A DNA stretch of 64,000 nucleotides, taken from the NCBI RefSeq assembly GCF_021742065.1, contig NZ_JAKKIE010000014.1, positions 12,584 through 76,583 of the forward strand, given 5' to 3'. Under the pieces are notes generated by a model. It did no database searches. It had not been told where the DNA came from and saw only the letters and a program-made list of their open reading frames with translations. The stretch is from Rhizorhapis sp. SPR117 (GTDB lineage: Bacteria; Pseudomonadota; Alphaproteobacteria; Sphingomonadales; Sphingomonadaceae). Each line of letters begins with the position of its first letter. Within the stretch, counting starts at the first letter, position 1. Positions 9,533 to 17,757 of the stretch are shown in pieces. The translations under genes and the position numbers were made by a program.

Positions 9533-10472
9533 TCCTTTCTCCACGCGCTTCAGGTTGAATCTGGAAAGATTGCTCGACCGTCCGGTGAAGCCGGATGATC
9601 GTTTCGGCATTGCGGTATCGGGCGGCCCCGACAGCATGGCCCTACTCACAGTCTCGCATTTCGCCCTGCCCGGACAGGTGGAAGCGGCGACCGTGAACCA
9701 CGGCTTTCGTTTGCAAGCGGCGGACGAGGCCGCGATGGTTGCGCAATGGTGCCTCGAACGGGGCATTCCCCATGCTACGCTGAGCCCGCCTGCCCCTATT
9801 ACCGGGAATTTGCAATCTGCCGCGCGCAAGGAGCGCTATTGTCTGTTGTGGCAATGGTGCGAACAGCGGGGGCTTGATTGGCTGATGACCGCGCATCATG
9901 CCGACGACCAGTTGGAAACGCTGTTGATGCGCCTCAATAGGGGGTCCGGTGTCGCGGGCCTGGCGGGCGTGCGGGAGCGGTCGGACCGGCTGTTGCGACC
10001 TCTGCTTAGCTGGAGGCGCGCCGAACTGGCACAGATAGTCGAACAGACGGGTTGCCCCTATGTGGAGGACCCAAGCAACGCCGATGCCCGCTTTGACCGT
10101 GTAGCCATGCGAATGCATCTCCAGCAAACGGACTGGCTTGATTCTGTGTCGGCCAGCCGCAGCGCAGCAGCCTTGGCGGAAGCCGAAATCGCTCTCAATT
10201 GGGTGATCAAGGGTCTTTGTTCGCAACATTTGCAGCAAGCCGGCGAAGAAATCCGTCTTGACCGGACAGATTTTCCCCGGGAAATTCAAAGACGTCTGCT
10301 GCTGCACATGCTGACCCGCCTTGATCCTGAACTGGTGCCGCGCGGCGATACACTCGATCAAGCGCTCGTTCAGCTCGGGCTTGGCAAGAAATATACAATC
10401 GGGTCGCTGTTATTGCAGGGCGGTGATATATGGACGGTGAAGCCTGCCCCGCTCCGGCGGGGACAAGGCTGA
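9513..10472 (+). CDS. tilS: tRNA(Ile)-lysidine synthase
   Basis: A 319-aa enzyme that converts the CAU anticodon wobble cytidine of tRNA-Ile2 to lysidine so that it reads AUA. The PP-loop ATP-binding motif SGGPDS is at residues 36-41, followed by VNHGFR, a second motif TAHHADDQLETLLMRLNRGSG, and VEDPSN. The C-terminal part is short compared with the E. coli enzyme, as in other alphaproteobacteria. The only start in frame that covers the N-terminus is GTG 9513, which lies inside the end of cpoB. Essential in most bacteria. Confidence 0.93.
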   Translation: MPNALDDPFSTRFRLNLERLLDRPVKPDDRFGIAVSGGPDSMALLTVSHFALPGQVEAATVNHGFRLQAADEAAMVAQWCLERGIPHATLSPPAPITGNLQSAARKERYCLLWQWCEQRGLDWLMTAHHADDQLETLLMRLNRGSGVAGLAGVRERSDRLLRPLLSWRRAELAQIVEQTGCPYVEDPSNADARFDRVAMRMHLQQTDWLDSVSASRSAAALAEAEIALNWVIKGLCSQHLQQAGEEIRLDRTDFPREIQRRLLLHMLTRLDPELVPRGDTLDQALVQLGLGKKYTIGSLLLQGGDIWTVKPAPLRRGQG

Positions 10473-10550
10473 TATTGGTCCGCCTGTCCGATGGATATTG
10501 TCATTTGACGATGACCCCCTATCTTGGGTGTACCCCTATAGAGAGTGAAG

Positions 10551-12497
10551 ATGAACGACGATAAAGAGCCACAGAGCAATCCCTGGATGAAAAGCGCCAT
10601 GATCTGGGCCGGCGTGATCGTGGCGCTGTTGCTGTTCGTCTCCATTTTCGATTCCCGATCGGTATCGCCCGCTGGTGATTCCATCGCCTATTCGGAATTC
10701 CGGGAGAAAGTGCAGCAGGGCGAGGTCAAGGAAATATCGATCGCGCCCGACCGTATCAGCGGAACGTTCACCGACAACAAGACATTCAACACCATCCCCG
10801 TCAGCGATCCCGGCCTGGCCAATCTGCTTGATGATTATAATGTGAAATACAGCGGCAAGGCGGAAGAACAGCCGAGTTTCTGGATGATCCTGCTCTATCA
10901 GTCGCTGCCGTTTCTTTTGATCCTGGGCATCGCCTTTTTTGTGCTGCGACAGATGCAAAAGGGTTCAGGATCGGGTGCCATGGGTTTTGGCAAGTCCAAA
11001 GCCAAGCTGCTGACTGAAAAACAGGGCAAGGTTACGTTCAACGACGTTGCCGGCATTGACGAAGCACGTGAAGAGCTTCAGGAAATCGTCGAATTTCTGA
11101 AAGACCCGACGAAATTTGCGCGCCTTGGCGGTCAGATCCCCAAGGGAGCACTGCTCGTGGGCAGCCCCGGCACCGGCAAGACGCTGCTTGCCCGCGCGAT
11201 CGCGGGTGAGGCGGGCGTGCCTTTCTTCACCATTTCGGGTTCCGATTTCGTTGAAATGTTCGTCGGCGTGGGTGCCAGCCGCGTGCGGGATATGTTCGAA
11301 CAGGCGAAGAAAAATGCGCCTTGCATCGTTTTCATCGACGAAATCGACGCCGTCGGGCGTCATCGCGGTGCCGGGCTTGGCAATGGCAATGACGAACGCG
11401 AACAGACATTGAATCAGCTTCTAGTCGAAATGGACGGGTTTGAAGCGAACGAAGGCATCATCATCATCGCCGCAACCAACCGGCCCGATGTGCTTGACCC
11501 TGCGCTGCTGCGTCCGGGTCGCTTCGACCGTCAGGTTGTTGTGCCGCGCCCGGACATTGAAGGCCGCGAAAAGATTCTGGCTGTCCACATGAAAAAGGTG
11601 CCGCTGGCTCCTGATGTACAGCCGCGCGTGATTGCGCGTGGCACCCCCGGATTTTCCGGCGCGGACCTTGCCAATCTGGTCAACGAAGCGGCATTGCTGG
11701 CTGCCCGGCGCGGCAAGCGTCTGGTCGCTATGGACGAGTTCGAACAGGCCAAGGACAAGGTGATGATGGGCACCGAGCGCAAGTCCATGGTCATGACCGA
11801 AGACGAAAAGAAAATGACCGCCTATCATGAGGCTGGCCATGCCATCGTGGCCGTTCATGAGCCAGCGTCCGACCCCATTCACAAGGCGACGATCATCCCG
11901 CGCGGCCGCGCTCTCGGCATGGTCATGCGTCTGCCCGAGCGCGACAATTACAGCTATCATCGCGACAAGATGTATGCGAATCTTGCCGTCTCCATGGGTG
12001 GACGGGTCGCTGAAGAGGTTATCTTCGGCTATGACAAGGTGAGTTCCGGCGCCAGCGGCGACATTCAATATGCGACCAAGCTGGCCCGCGATATGGTAAC
12101 TCGCTGGGGCATGTCGGACAAAATGGGACCGCTACAATATAGCGAAGGCGAAGAAGAAGTGTTCCTGGGCTATTCGCGTACCCAGAACATGCATATGTCG
12201 AACGAGACAGCGCAAGCCATCGATGCGGAAATTCGCCACATCGTGGAAATGGGCTATGATCGCGCCAAACACGTGCTGACAGAACATGAGGATCAACTTC
12301 ATATGCTCGCGGGTGCGCTTCTGGAATTTGAGACGCTGAGCGGTGACGAAATCAAAACATTGCTTGAAACCGGCGAATTCAATCGCGATGACAGCTTTGG
12401 CGCCAAACCCGCATCGGTTCCAACCACGGGTTCATCGATCCCGAAGACCCGTCGCCGTAAAGGTCCGTTCGGCGACGCTGCTCCTCAAAGCGCGTAA
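10551..12497 (+). CDS. ftsH: ATP-dependent zinc metalloprotease FtsH
   Basis: A 648-aa membrane-anchored AAA+ protease that degrades misfolded membrane proteins and regulators. Two transmembrane helices (about residues 16-36 and 108-130) flank a periplasmic loop. Walker A GSPGTGKT is at 204-211, Walker [10 protein letters not shown], the second region of homology [18 protein letters not shown], and the zinc site HEAGH at 426-430. ATG 10551 is used because GAGAG lies 5 bases upstream. A strong hairpin follows the gene. The order tilS-ftsH is conserved in many Proteobacteria. Confidence 0.97.
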   Translation: MNDDKEPQSNPWMKSAMIWAGVIVALLLFVSIFDSRSVSPAGDSIAYSEFREKVQQGEVKEISIAPDRISGTFTDNKTFNTIPVSDPGLANLLDDYNVKYSGKAEEQPSFWMILLYQSLPFLLILGIAFFVLRQMQKGSGSGAMGFGKSKAKLLTEKQGKVTFNDVAGIDEAREELQEIVEFLKDPTKFARLGGQIPKGALLVGSPGTGKTLLARAIAGEAGVPFFTISGSDFVEMFVGVGASRVRDMFEQAKKNAPCIVFIDEIDAVGRHRGAGLGNGNDEREQTLNQLLVEMDGFEANEGIIIIAATNRPDVLDPALLRPGRFDRQVVVPRPDIEGREKILAVHMKKVPLAPDVQPRVIARGTPGFSGADLANLVNEAALLAARRGKRLVAMDEFEQAKDKVMMGTERKSMVMTEDEKKMTAYHEAGHAIVAVHEPASDPIHKATIIPRGRALGMVMRLPERDNYSYHRDKMYANLAVSMGGRVAEEVIFGYDKVSSGASGDIQYATKLARDMVTRWGMSDKMGPLQYSEGEEEVFLGYSRTQNMHMSNETAQAIDAEIRHIVEMGYDRAKHVLTEHEDQLHMLAGALLEFETLSGDEIKTLLETGEFNRDDSFGAKPASVPTTGSSIPKTRRRKGPFGDAAPQSA

Positions 12498-12559
12498 CAT
12501 AGCTTTTATCGGTTCGACATCTCGTCTCTGCTAAACCAGTAATTGCTATTTCGTAGTTT

Positions 12560-12589
12560 CCCAACATCCGGGTGTCCCCGGATGTTGGG
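12560..12589 (+). terminator. Hairpin terminator after ftsH
   Basis: A perfect 13-bp GC-rich stem (12560-12572 with 12577-12589) with a 4-base loop, 62 bases after the ftsH stop. The downstream T-run is absent, so termination efficiency is uncertain. Confidence 0.6.
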
Positions 12590-12921
12590 AATGCGTCGTC
12601 TCATCGATCAGCGCCCCGGTATATGCACGGCATAGACGCATCGCATCATTGGCGAGCGGCGCAGCGGTGATATATATGGTTACCAAAAGTTCATCCTCGG
12701 CCCGCTATATGCGATGCGCATATGCCAGAAGGCTGATGGGAATTTCTCAATGGTTCGGATATATATTCAGGGTTCTCGAGACCTGTGCACTTTGGATAAG
12801 CGAGTCGCCGGAATGGTCGGCATGCTCTCGCTCCAGCAAGAAATCGGGAAATGCGCGCATATTGCGACAGCCGAAAGAACCGCAATAGCGCCGCTTTCTG
12901 TCGAAAGAAACATATAGAGCG
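12590..12921. other. Intergenic stretch without a recognised gene
   Basis: This stretch between the ftsH terminator and the TetR gene is less GC-rich than its flanks (several TATAT/ATATA runs near 12666-12770). Short frames of 60-80 codons exist on both strands but have no convincing start, ribosome site or protein-like pattern. It probably holds the promoter of the TetR gene and perhaps its own operator. Confidence 0.5.
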
Positions 12922-13662
12922 ATGCCGCGGACGTTAATCACCTTGCCTGCCAAACCACTCCCCGCTGGACGCCGCGGGACGGCAAAACGCACGCGCATTC
13001 AAGTCCGCAATGAAGAACGGATATTGGACGCTGCGCAGCAAGTGTTCGCCGACTATGGCTATTATGGCGCCACCATGGACAAGGTCGCCCGCAAGATCGA
13101 TATGTCGCAACCCAACTTGCACCATTATTTCAAGCGCAAATCCGATCTTTACAACGCGGTGCTGAAACGAGCGCTGGAAACCTGGTTAGCTACCCTGCGA
13201 GAGATGAACCCGAAAGGGAACCCAAAGACGGAACTGTCCCGTTATATCAGGCAAAAGATCGAGCTGTCACGGCGCTATCCCGAAGCATCGCGGGTGTTTG
13301 CGGGGGAAATATTGCAAGGCGCGCCGGTGCTGTCACATTATCTGGAGACCAGCTTTAAAACGATGATGGAGAAATCCGTCGCCGTAATCCAGCATTGGAT
13401 CGACAACGGCAAAATTGCAAAGGTCGATCCCTATCACCTGATTTTCATGATCTGGGCCGCAAGCCACCACTATGCCAACTGCCTGCCTCAGGTGACAGCG
13501 GCAATGGGGGTCAAGCGCCTGACAAAGGCACAATATAGTGCGGCGGGACAGTCAATCTGCGATGTCATATTGCACGGCGTTTTGCCAGCGTCCGCGCAGA
13601 GCATCGTGCGGAAAAGTGGGAACCGGTTTTCCGCAACAAACGATGCGACAACAAAAACATAA
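12922..13662 (+). CDS. TetR-family regulator, RutR/YcdC-like
   Basis: A 246-aa one-component repressor. After a basic N-terminal extension, the TetR DNA-binding domain lies at about residues 30-80 (ILDAAQQVFADYGYYGATMDKVARK ... NLHHYFKRKSDLY in pieces). The C-terminal half follows the RutR (YcdC) ligand-binding family closely: RYPEASRVFAGEILQGAP and DPYHLIFMIWAASHHYA. E. coli RutR binds uracil and controls pyrimidine catabolism. No rut operon is next to it here, although a RutE-like reductase lies at 40107. The target is unknown. The start at 12922 is the first in-frame ATG; a start nearer residue 20 is possible. Confidence 0.82.
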   Translation: MPRTLITLPAKPLPAGRRGTAKRTRIQVRNEERILDAAQQVFADYGYYGATMDKVARKIDMSQPNLHHYFKRKSDLYNAVLKRALETWLATLREMNPKGNPKTELSRYIRQKIELSRRYPEASRVFAGEILQGAPVLSHYLETSFKTMMEKSVAVIQHWIDNGKIAKVDPYHLIFMIWAASHHYANCLPQVTAAMGVKRLTKAQYSAAGQSICDVILHGVLPASAQSIVRKSGNRFSATNDATTKT

Positions 13663-13715
13663 AGCGGGCGGGGTGATTCAGATTTCACGCTGCCCGCTCT
13701 AGGGCCACTACCTGT

Positions 13716-14246
13716 TCATTTACCCAGTGACTTCACCGCCGCCAATGTGTTCCTGACATGATCTGCGGGATTGGGGTCGCTATAGGTGTAGGCGACACGA
13801 CCGCTTTGCGCGATCACATAAGAGGTGCGATTGGATAGCCCGGCCCGCTGTGGCAACGTCACGTCATAAGCGGTGATGACATCTGGCTTGGCAGTCGCAA
13901 CCGCAAAGGTGTTTCGGCACGCCTCTACGGAAAATTTCTGCAACTTTTCGATCGGGTCGGCAGACAACCCGATAATCTTGGCCCCTGCCTTTTTGAACGC
14001 GGCACTTGCCTCGGCAAATTCATGCGCTTCTATAGTGCATCCCGGCGTGAATGCCGCAGGAAAAAAGTAAAGAACTACCGGACCATGCTTGAGCTGCTCA
14101 GCCAGATTCAGGGTAAAAACCTTACCAGCCAAGGCACCGCGCGTGGTGAAGTCGGGAGCCTTCTCTCCGGCTGCCAGGGCGGCCATGGCAGGTCCCGACA
14201 AACACAATGCAGAAACAAGCACCGCAGCAATCCATTTCATAGTCAT
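13716..14246 (-). CDS. Exported peroxiredoxin, AhpC/TSA (BCP-like) family
   Basis: A 176-aa thioredoxin-fold peroxidase with a Sec signal peptide (residues 1-22, ending AMA-A), so it acts in the periplasm. The peroxidatic cysteine is Cys70 in FFPAAFTPGCTIEAHEF, matching the Pro-x3-Thr-x2-Cys motif. Cys110 is a candidate resolving cysteine. The family reduces hydrogen peroxide and alkyl hydroperoxides. Export is unusual for BCP-type proteins, most of which are cytoplasmic. ATG 14246 is chosen because GGGAG is 7 bases upstream; ATG 14240 also fits. It converges with the TetR gene. Confidence 0.85.
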   Translation of the reverse strand: MTMKWIAAVLVSALCLSGPAMAALAAGEKAPDFTTRGALAGKVFTLNLAEQLKHGPVVLYFFPAAFTPGCTIEAHEFAEASAAFKKAGAKIIGLSADPIEKLQKFSVEACRNTFAVATAKPDVITAYDVTLPQRAGLSNRTSYVIAQSGRVAYTYSDPNPADHVRNTLAAVKSLGK

Positions 14247-14355
14247 GACAATTCTCCCGGTGCCCATGATAGACACCGATCTTGCCAGCCGTCCAGTTCG
14301 CGGCGCTCGTTTCGTTTATGAGTGGGGGCGATGGTGGCCTGCTCGCCTGGCAACC

Positions 14356-14697
14356 CTAGTGCAGACTGTCATGTGCCGGATGCTGTTTTGCCACATGTTC
14401 GCATACGGCCTGATGCAAGGGCGTCGTAAAAGAACAGCCATAGGTAAAACCCTCGCGCCACGCGATCGAGGCCTCAAACCCTGAAAAACCCGGAATGGTG
14501 AGCCAAAGCCGTGTTCCCACATGCAAAGTGAAGCTCGTTTCAAAGCGAAAGCCGGTGACCGAGATGTCACGCACATCTGCATCAAACCGGACAATTCCGT
14601 GACCACGGATGCTTGCGTGAATCATAACCTTGCGGCGCTCCGCCCGGCGAATTCCTCTGTCCTGGATATATGGCGCCCGCGTCAAATCCGAATCCAC
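14356..14697 (-). CDS. PilZ-domain protein
   Basis: A 113-aa single-domain protein. The cyclic-di-GMP binding motifs of PilZ are visible: the RxxxR box in RRAERR (residues 17-22) and the (D/N)xSxxG box as DISVTG (44-49), then beta strands ending YGCSF. It should bind c-di-GMP and act as a small adaptor. The start is GTG 14697; the A-GGA just before it is too close to be a good ribosome site, so a start at Met25 cannot be excluded, but that would remove the RxxxR box. Confidence 0.8.
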   Translation of the reverse strand: MDSDLTRAPYIQDRGIRRAERRKVMIHASIRGHGIVRFDADVRDISVTGFRFETSFTLHVGTRLWLTIPGFSGFEASIAWREGFTYGCSFTTPLHQAVCEHVAKQHPAHDSLH

Positions 14698-14930
14698 TTC
14701 CTATTAGTAAGCGAGTCTGCGCAAAATCCGTTAAATCGGAGTAAAGCATTGCCAGAATGACCGGAAAAATAAGGAGTTTCTTGCATACAACGCGACCGGG
14801 CCGTCCTTTCAAAAAAGAGGATGCGATGGCTGGACAGCATGCTGCCCGGCCGGAGTTGGAGAGAGCCGACCCACCAAAGCGGCCCGATGCCGCCTGTAGC
14901 CAAGTGGGGCATTTGCCATCCGCCACTCGT

Positions 14931-15000
14931 CATTCCCGCGAAGGCGGGAATCCACCTCCCGACGCCAAACCAGGTGGAAGGCCCAGGGAATGGATTCCCG
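14931..15000. repeat. REP-like palindromic element
   Basis: The block opens with the hairpin ATTCCCGC/GCGGGAAT (14932-14939 and 14944-14951, loop GAAG), continues through CCACCTCCC, and ends with the complementary TGGATTCCC (to about 15000). This is the ATTCCCGC-GAAG-GCGGGAAT palindrome scattered through intergenic regions of many sphingomonads and other Proteobacteria. It lies in a 390-base region (14698-15087) that has no credible gene; the frame that crosses it simply translates the palindrome. Confidence 0.75.
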
Positions 15001-15087
15001 CCGCCCGCTCCCCACAGCGGACGCTCCGCGGGCAGCCAGAGGTCCAGCGGGCAAGCTTACTTCTTTGATATACAAAGGAGGTTTTTA

Positions 15088-15237
15088 ATGGCGGGAATAT
15101 CTGCGCGGATCAATCCATTACGGATGCGATTTGATCCGAAATGGACCAGATCCATGCGCCCCCGCAGCATCTCCCAACCGCTCCGCAGCACCTCATGCAA
15201 CCCGATCCGCCGCCGATGGTTGATCCCTCATCGGTAA
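15088..15237 (+). CDS. Possible small basic protein (49 aa)
   Basis: A 49-codon frame preceded by an almost perfect Shine-Dalgarno (AAAGGAGGT at 15074-15082, 5 bases from ATG 15088), the strongest in this part of the window. The product is rich in Arg and Pro (about 11 Arg) with no recognised family. It ends 20 bases before the glycine-zipper lipoprotein start. An overlapping frame from 15141 would extend that lipoprotein N-terminally but has no ribosome site. It may be a real small protein or a translated leader. Confidence 0.35.
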   Translation: MAGISARINPLRMRFDPKWTRSMRPRSISQPLRSTSCNPIRRRWLIPHR

Positions 15238-15257
15238 CAACCGGAGAGGAACACCAA

Positions 15258-15599
15258 ATGCGGAATCACCTTATGGCCGTAACGGCTGCGGCGGCACTTT
15301 CTTTGACCGGCTGCGCCAATGGCGGGCTGTTTGGCGACAATGATCGCTATGACCGCCGGTATAGCGAAAATGGTTATGTGCTGCGCGACAATGACACCAT
15401 CTATCGGGACGCGAACGGCAATTATTATTGCAAAAAGCCCGATGGCACGACGGGCCTGATCGTCGGCGGAGTCGCTGGCGGTGTGCTTGGCAACATCATC
15501 GCCCCGGGTGGCAGCAAGACGCTGGGCACCATATTGGGTGCTGCTGGCGGTGCGCTCGCGGGGCGTGCGATCGACCGCAACAATATCCGCTGCGAATAA
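15258..15599 (+). CDS. Glycine-zipper 2TM domain lipoprotein
   Basis: A 113-aa envelope protein. The lipobox is SLTGC (Cys at about residue 20) after a short hydrophobic signal. A charged, Tyr/Asp-rich middle is followed by two glycine-zipper helices (TGLIVGGVAGGVLGNI and TILGAAGGALAGRAID). It belongs to the Rickettsia 17-kDa antigen family and is similar to the protein at 316-687. The start at 15258 is preferred because it gives a proper lipoprotein signal and GAGAGG lies about 9 bases upstream; the longer frame from 15141 would bury the signal. Confidence 0.8.
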   Translation: MRNHLMAVTAAAALSLTGCANGGLFGDNDRYDRRYSENGYVLRDNDTIYRDANGNYYCKKPDGTTGLIVGGVAGGVLGNIIAPGGSKTLGTILGAAGGALAGRAIDRNNIRCE

Positions 15600-15612
15600 G
15601 CGGTTCGGACAC

Positions 15613-15656
15613 GCGCAATCTCCCTCTCTCCACGCGGGGAGAGAGGGAGATTGCGC
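15613..15656 (+). terminator. Long hairpin after the glycine-zipper lipoprotein
   Basis: A 19-bp perfect stem (15613-15631 with 15638-15656) built on a CTCCCTCTCTCC arm, 13 bases after the stop codon, loop of 6. It is the kind of CTCTCC-rich palindrome found repeatedly in such genomes, so it may be a dispersed repeat acting as a terminator. Confidence 0.55.
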
Positions 15657-15888
15657 CATGGCTGTTATGCCAATATGCTCTCCACAACCCTAAACTTCCT
15701 AAACTTCCAGCGGCGGCCACGACCGACTGACCGAATTGCAGCGACATTTCCGCGCCGTTCTGTTACGAGATCTGTACCACGCGATATTCAGGCCGTAGGC
15801 ATCGCGTGCCGGGACGCTTGTGCGTCCCGCTTACAAGACAAGGAACAGTCCCCATAGCCTATCTTAACCAATCGCGCGAACGCGCCGG

Positions 15889-16119
15889 ATGAGCCGCGCC
15901 ATCAACATCAGCGAGACGATGCAGGTCGTTTCTGACACCTGTGAACGTCACGCAGTCGCCTTTACCACCATGGAACCGCTTGAATCGGGCGGCACGCGAG
16001 TCGTTTGTCTGAATTCCGATGGCGCGGACCTGCTCCGTCGCAAGATGAAGACAAAGATTCTCTCCGGTCCCGTCGTACGGTCCGGCTTGTACGCTTCTCG
16101 CGGCGCCAGAGCTTATTGA
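15889..16119 (+). CDS. Small hypothetical protein (76 aa)
   Basis: A 76-aa frame with protein-like composition: a mixed N-terminal half (SETMQVVSDTCERHAVAFTTME) and GTRVVCLNSDGADLLRRKMKTKI followed by LSGPVVRS. Similar short proteins with a GTRVV-xxNS core and a basic helix are recalled from sphingomonads, but no function is attached to them. No clear ribosome site precedes ATG 15889. It lies in the small-gene cluster 15.2-17.9 kb. The gap before it (15657-15888) shows no other gene. Confidence 0.5.
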   Translation: MSRAINISETMQVVSDTCERHAVAFTTMEPLESGGTRVVCLNSDGADLLRRKMKTKILSGPVVRSGLYASRGARAY

Positions 16120-16311
16120 CACCGGGCGATCTCACGCATCTGTTGTTCAATTGCGACAGTGCCGCCAAATATCACCGCAAGCACCCGCCCGATAGCGACT
16201 CACGCGTCCTGTTCTGATAGGATAGAGTTAACGTGCGCCTTCATGTCCACTGGCAAACATATGCCAGGGCCGCCTTTGTGCACCGTCAATCATGTCGAGG
16301 AGAGGTACGAC

Positions 16312-16512
16312 ATGGATTTGAATGACTTGTTCTTCAATGAACAGCTTTCGCTTTTGCGGGCGATGGATGCCGGCAGCCCGGAATTGCGTGCGCGGCATGC
16401 AAGACTGGCCAGAGATTATGGCGAACGCATCGCCGCCTATCGCGCCGACAAGCTGGCGAATCCCAATGCGTTCAGCCTCAACAAGTTGAATTTGCACGAC
16501 TTGTTGAAGTAA
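16312..16512 (+). CDS. Small conserved protein, first of two tandem paralogues (66 aa)
   Basis: A 66-aa protein beginning MDLNDLFFNEQLSLLRA with a heptad-like helix and HARLARDYGERIAAYR. It is half identical over 52 residues to the next gene (MDLN, LF, Q-x-SLLRA, PE-x-RA, H-x2-LA, Y-x-E-x-I-x-AYR are shared). The ribosome site GGAGAGG sits 6 bases before the ATG and is itself part of the duplicated block. The predicted product is a soluble alpha-helical protein of unknown role. The proximity of cold-shock and entericidin genes hints at a stress context, which is only an inference. Confidence 0.65.
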   Translation: MDLNDLFFNEQLSLLRAMDAGSPELRARHARLARDYGERIAAYRADKLANPNAFSLNKLNLHDLLK

Positions 16513-16650
16513 CTAACGACATCCGCGCTGAAATATGCTAAGCGGAGTCGTATCAAGCCGTACGTACCTAAACCCACTGTCAACGCACCATTTTTAAAAT
16601 GCGTTTGCATAGACGATGCATTGACGTGCATCTCGAAGGAGAGGAACGAC

Positions 16651-16827
16651 ATGGATCTGAACTACCTTTTCTATCGCCAACAAATTTCCCTGTTGCGTGC
16701 CCGTAGCGCAGCCAATCCGGAAAGTCGTGCCGCCCATGAAGGACTTGCCAAGGGCTATACCGAACAAATCCTGGCATACAGAAATACCAACCATCGCCTG
16801 GAAACCGCCGAGCGGGAGGTTGCCTGA
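16651..16827 (+). CDS. Small conserved protein, second of two tandem paralogues (58 aa)
   Basis: A 58-aa protein starting MDLNYLFYRQQISLLRARSAANPES, clearly paralogous to the 66-aa gene 139 bases upstream. The region from the ribosome site through the first codons (GAGAGG, then ACGACATGGAT) is nearly the same in both, so the duplication included the translation start. A small 6-bp hairpin (16615-16632) lies just upstream. Mostly alpha-helical; no domain recognised and no function known. Confidence 0.65.
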   Translation: MDLNYLFYRQQISLLRARSAANPESRAAHEGLAKGYTEQILAYRNTNHRLETAEREVA

Positions 16828-16842
16828 AATTCACTGATCCGG

Positions 16843-16873
16843 CGTTCCCTGTCCTCCGCACAGGAAGGGAACG
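16843..16873 (+). terminator. Hairpin after the 58-aa gene
   Basis: CGTTCCCT (16843-16850) pairs with AGGGAACG (16866-16873), extended inward by about four more pairs past one bulge. It begins 16 bases after the stop codon. There is no T-run, so this is a terminator-like stem rather than a certain terminator. Confidence 0.4.
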
Positions 16874-17080
16874 TCCGGCATTTCGTCCATAGAATGCGCC
16901 CTCTATTCGCCTGCATTGCTTATCCGGGCATTCCCGCCTATACTATGTCTGCTAAATGTCGCACGCGGCGACGGATACTTGTGCCTGACGGCGCTGACTT
17001 CCTTCTCTCCCACGCTTCTGCAGCACTTCGCGGACCCGACGGTCGGGAACGCATTAATATCGAATAGAAGGAATACGCTC

Positions 17081-17287
17081 ATGCCAATCGGCACCGTAAA
17101 ATTTTTCAACGCTGACAAGGGCTATGGTTTCATTGCGCCGGAAGATGGCGGCACTGACGCCTTTGTGCACATTACCGCGGTAGAAGCTGCCGGGATGCGC
17201 ACGCTGGACAAGGATCAGCGCGTTTCTTACGAATTGCAGCAGGACAAGCGCGGCAAAATGGCCGCCGTCAACCTGCAGTCGGCCTGA
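17081..17287 (+). CDS. Cold-shock domain protein (CspA family)
   Basis: A 68-aa single cold-shock domain that binds single-stranded RNA/DNA. Both RNA-binding motifs are present: RNP1 as KGYGFIAPE (residues 14-22) and RNP2 as DAFVHITAV (28-36). It begins MPIGTVKFFN as usual. AGAAGGA about 8 bases upstream is the ribosome site. The 5' region (16874-17080) is long for such a gene and may be a regulatory leader. A T-rich hairpin follows. Confidence 0.92.
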   Translation: MPIGTVKFFNADKGYGFIAPEDGGTDAFVHITAVEAAGMRTLDKDQRVSYELQQDKRGKMAAVNLQSA

Positions 17288-17304
17288 TCCGACCCTGATT
17301 CAGG

Positions 17305-17335
17305 GCGTCCGGAGGCTTTTATGGCTTCCGGACGC
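17305..17335 (+). terminator. Intrinsic terminator after the cold-shock gene
   Basis: A 12-bp stem (17305-17316 with 17324-17335, including one G-T pair) with a T-rich loop, followed by a pyrimidine tract (TCTGTTCTTTCCT). It lies 17 bases after the stop codon. Confidence 0.7.
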
Positions 17336-17370
17336 TCTGTTCTTTCCTGTTGCGCGACGAGGGCCTAGTC

Positions 17371-17562
17371 ATGAGTCACGCTGATTTTTACCGCGAACGT
17401 GCCAAGGATGCCCGGATAGAGGCTGATAAGACACCGCTCGCCAACGTCCGCGACCGCTGCCTCCGGTCTGTAGAGGCGTGGGAAAAAATGGCCGACAGGG
17501 CCGAAAGCATCGCCCGCGATCGACAGGTTCGCGATGCCGCTGCTGGCAAGAGCGATCACTGA
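17371..17562 (+). CDS. Small hypothetical protein (63 aa)
   Basis: A 63-aa, highly charged alpha-helical protein: MSHADFYRERAKDARIEADKT opens it, then VRDRCLRSVEAWEKMADRAE. Proteins of this type (helix with ER-A, one conserved Cys, W-x-xMADRAE) are common in sphingomonads without a known role. ATG 17371 is preferred over TTG 17350, which would add seven residues; the ribosome site is weak for both. It sits between the cold-shock and entericidin genes. Confidence 0.55.
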   Translation: MSHADFYRERAKDARIEADKTPLANVRDRCLRSVEAWEKMADRAESIARDRQVRDAAAGKSDH

Positions 17563-17674
17563 CGCGGCAAGGCCCGTTCAGAACGCACGACTTCACCGAC
17601 CATACCAAAACCAGATTGAACGGAACGCTTCATAGCGCGTCGGGTTCTGGTCACCCCGCTATTTCATGCCGCTT

Positions 17675-17700
17675 GGAACTCCGGGAGCACCCCCTACGTT
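17675..17700 (+). promoter_or_regulatory. EcfG-type general stress response promoter
   Basis: GGAAC at 17675-17679 and CGTT at 17697-17700 are separated by exactly 17 bases, the consensus for the alphaproteobacterial general stress sigma factor EcfG. The entericidin start codon is 57 bases further on, leaving a 5' leader of about 50 bases. Confidence 0.8.
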
Positions 17701-17757
17701 TTCTTTTGGGATAAACGCCAGCGCCCTGCATGACGAAGGCCCACTAGGAGAAATCAG

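Noticed and set aside
12649..12917. Overlapping 67-83 codon frames on both strands in the ftsH-TetR gap
   Set aside because: No start signal, biased composition unlike coding regions nearby, and mutually overlapping frames.
14757..15068. 103-codon plus-strand frame crossing the REP element
   Set aside because: Its middle is only the translated palindrome (REGGNPPPDAK-like) and it has no family similarity or plausible ribosome site.
15141..15257. N-terminal extension of the glycine-zipper lipoprotein from ATG 15141
   Set aside because: It would bury the lipoprotein signal and lacks a ribosome site.
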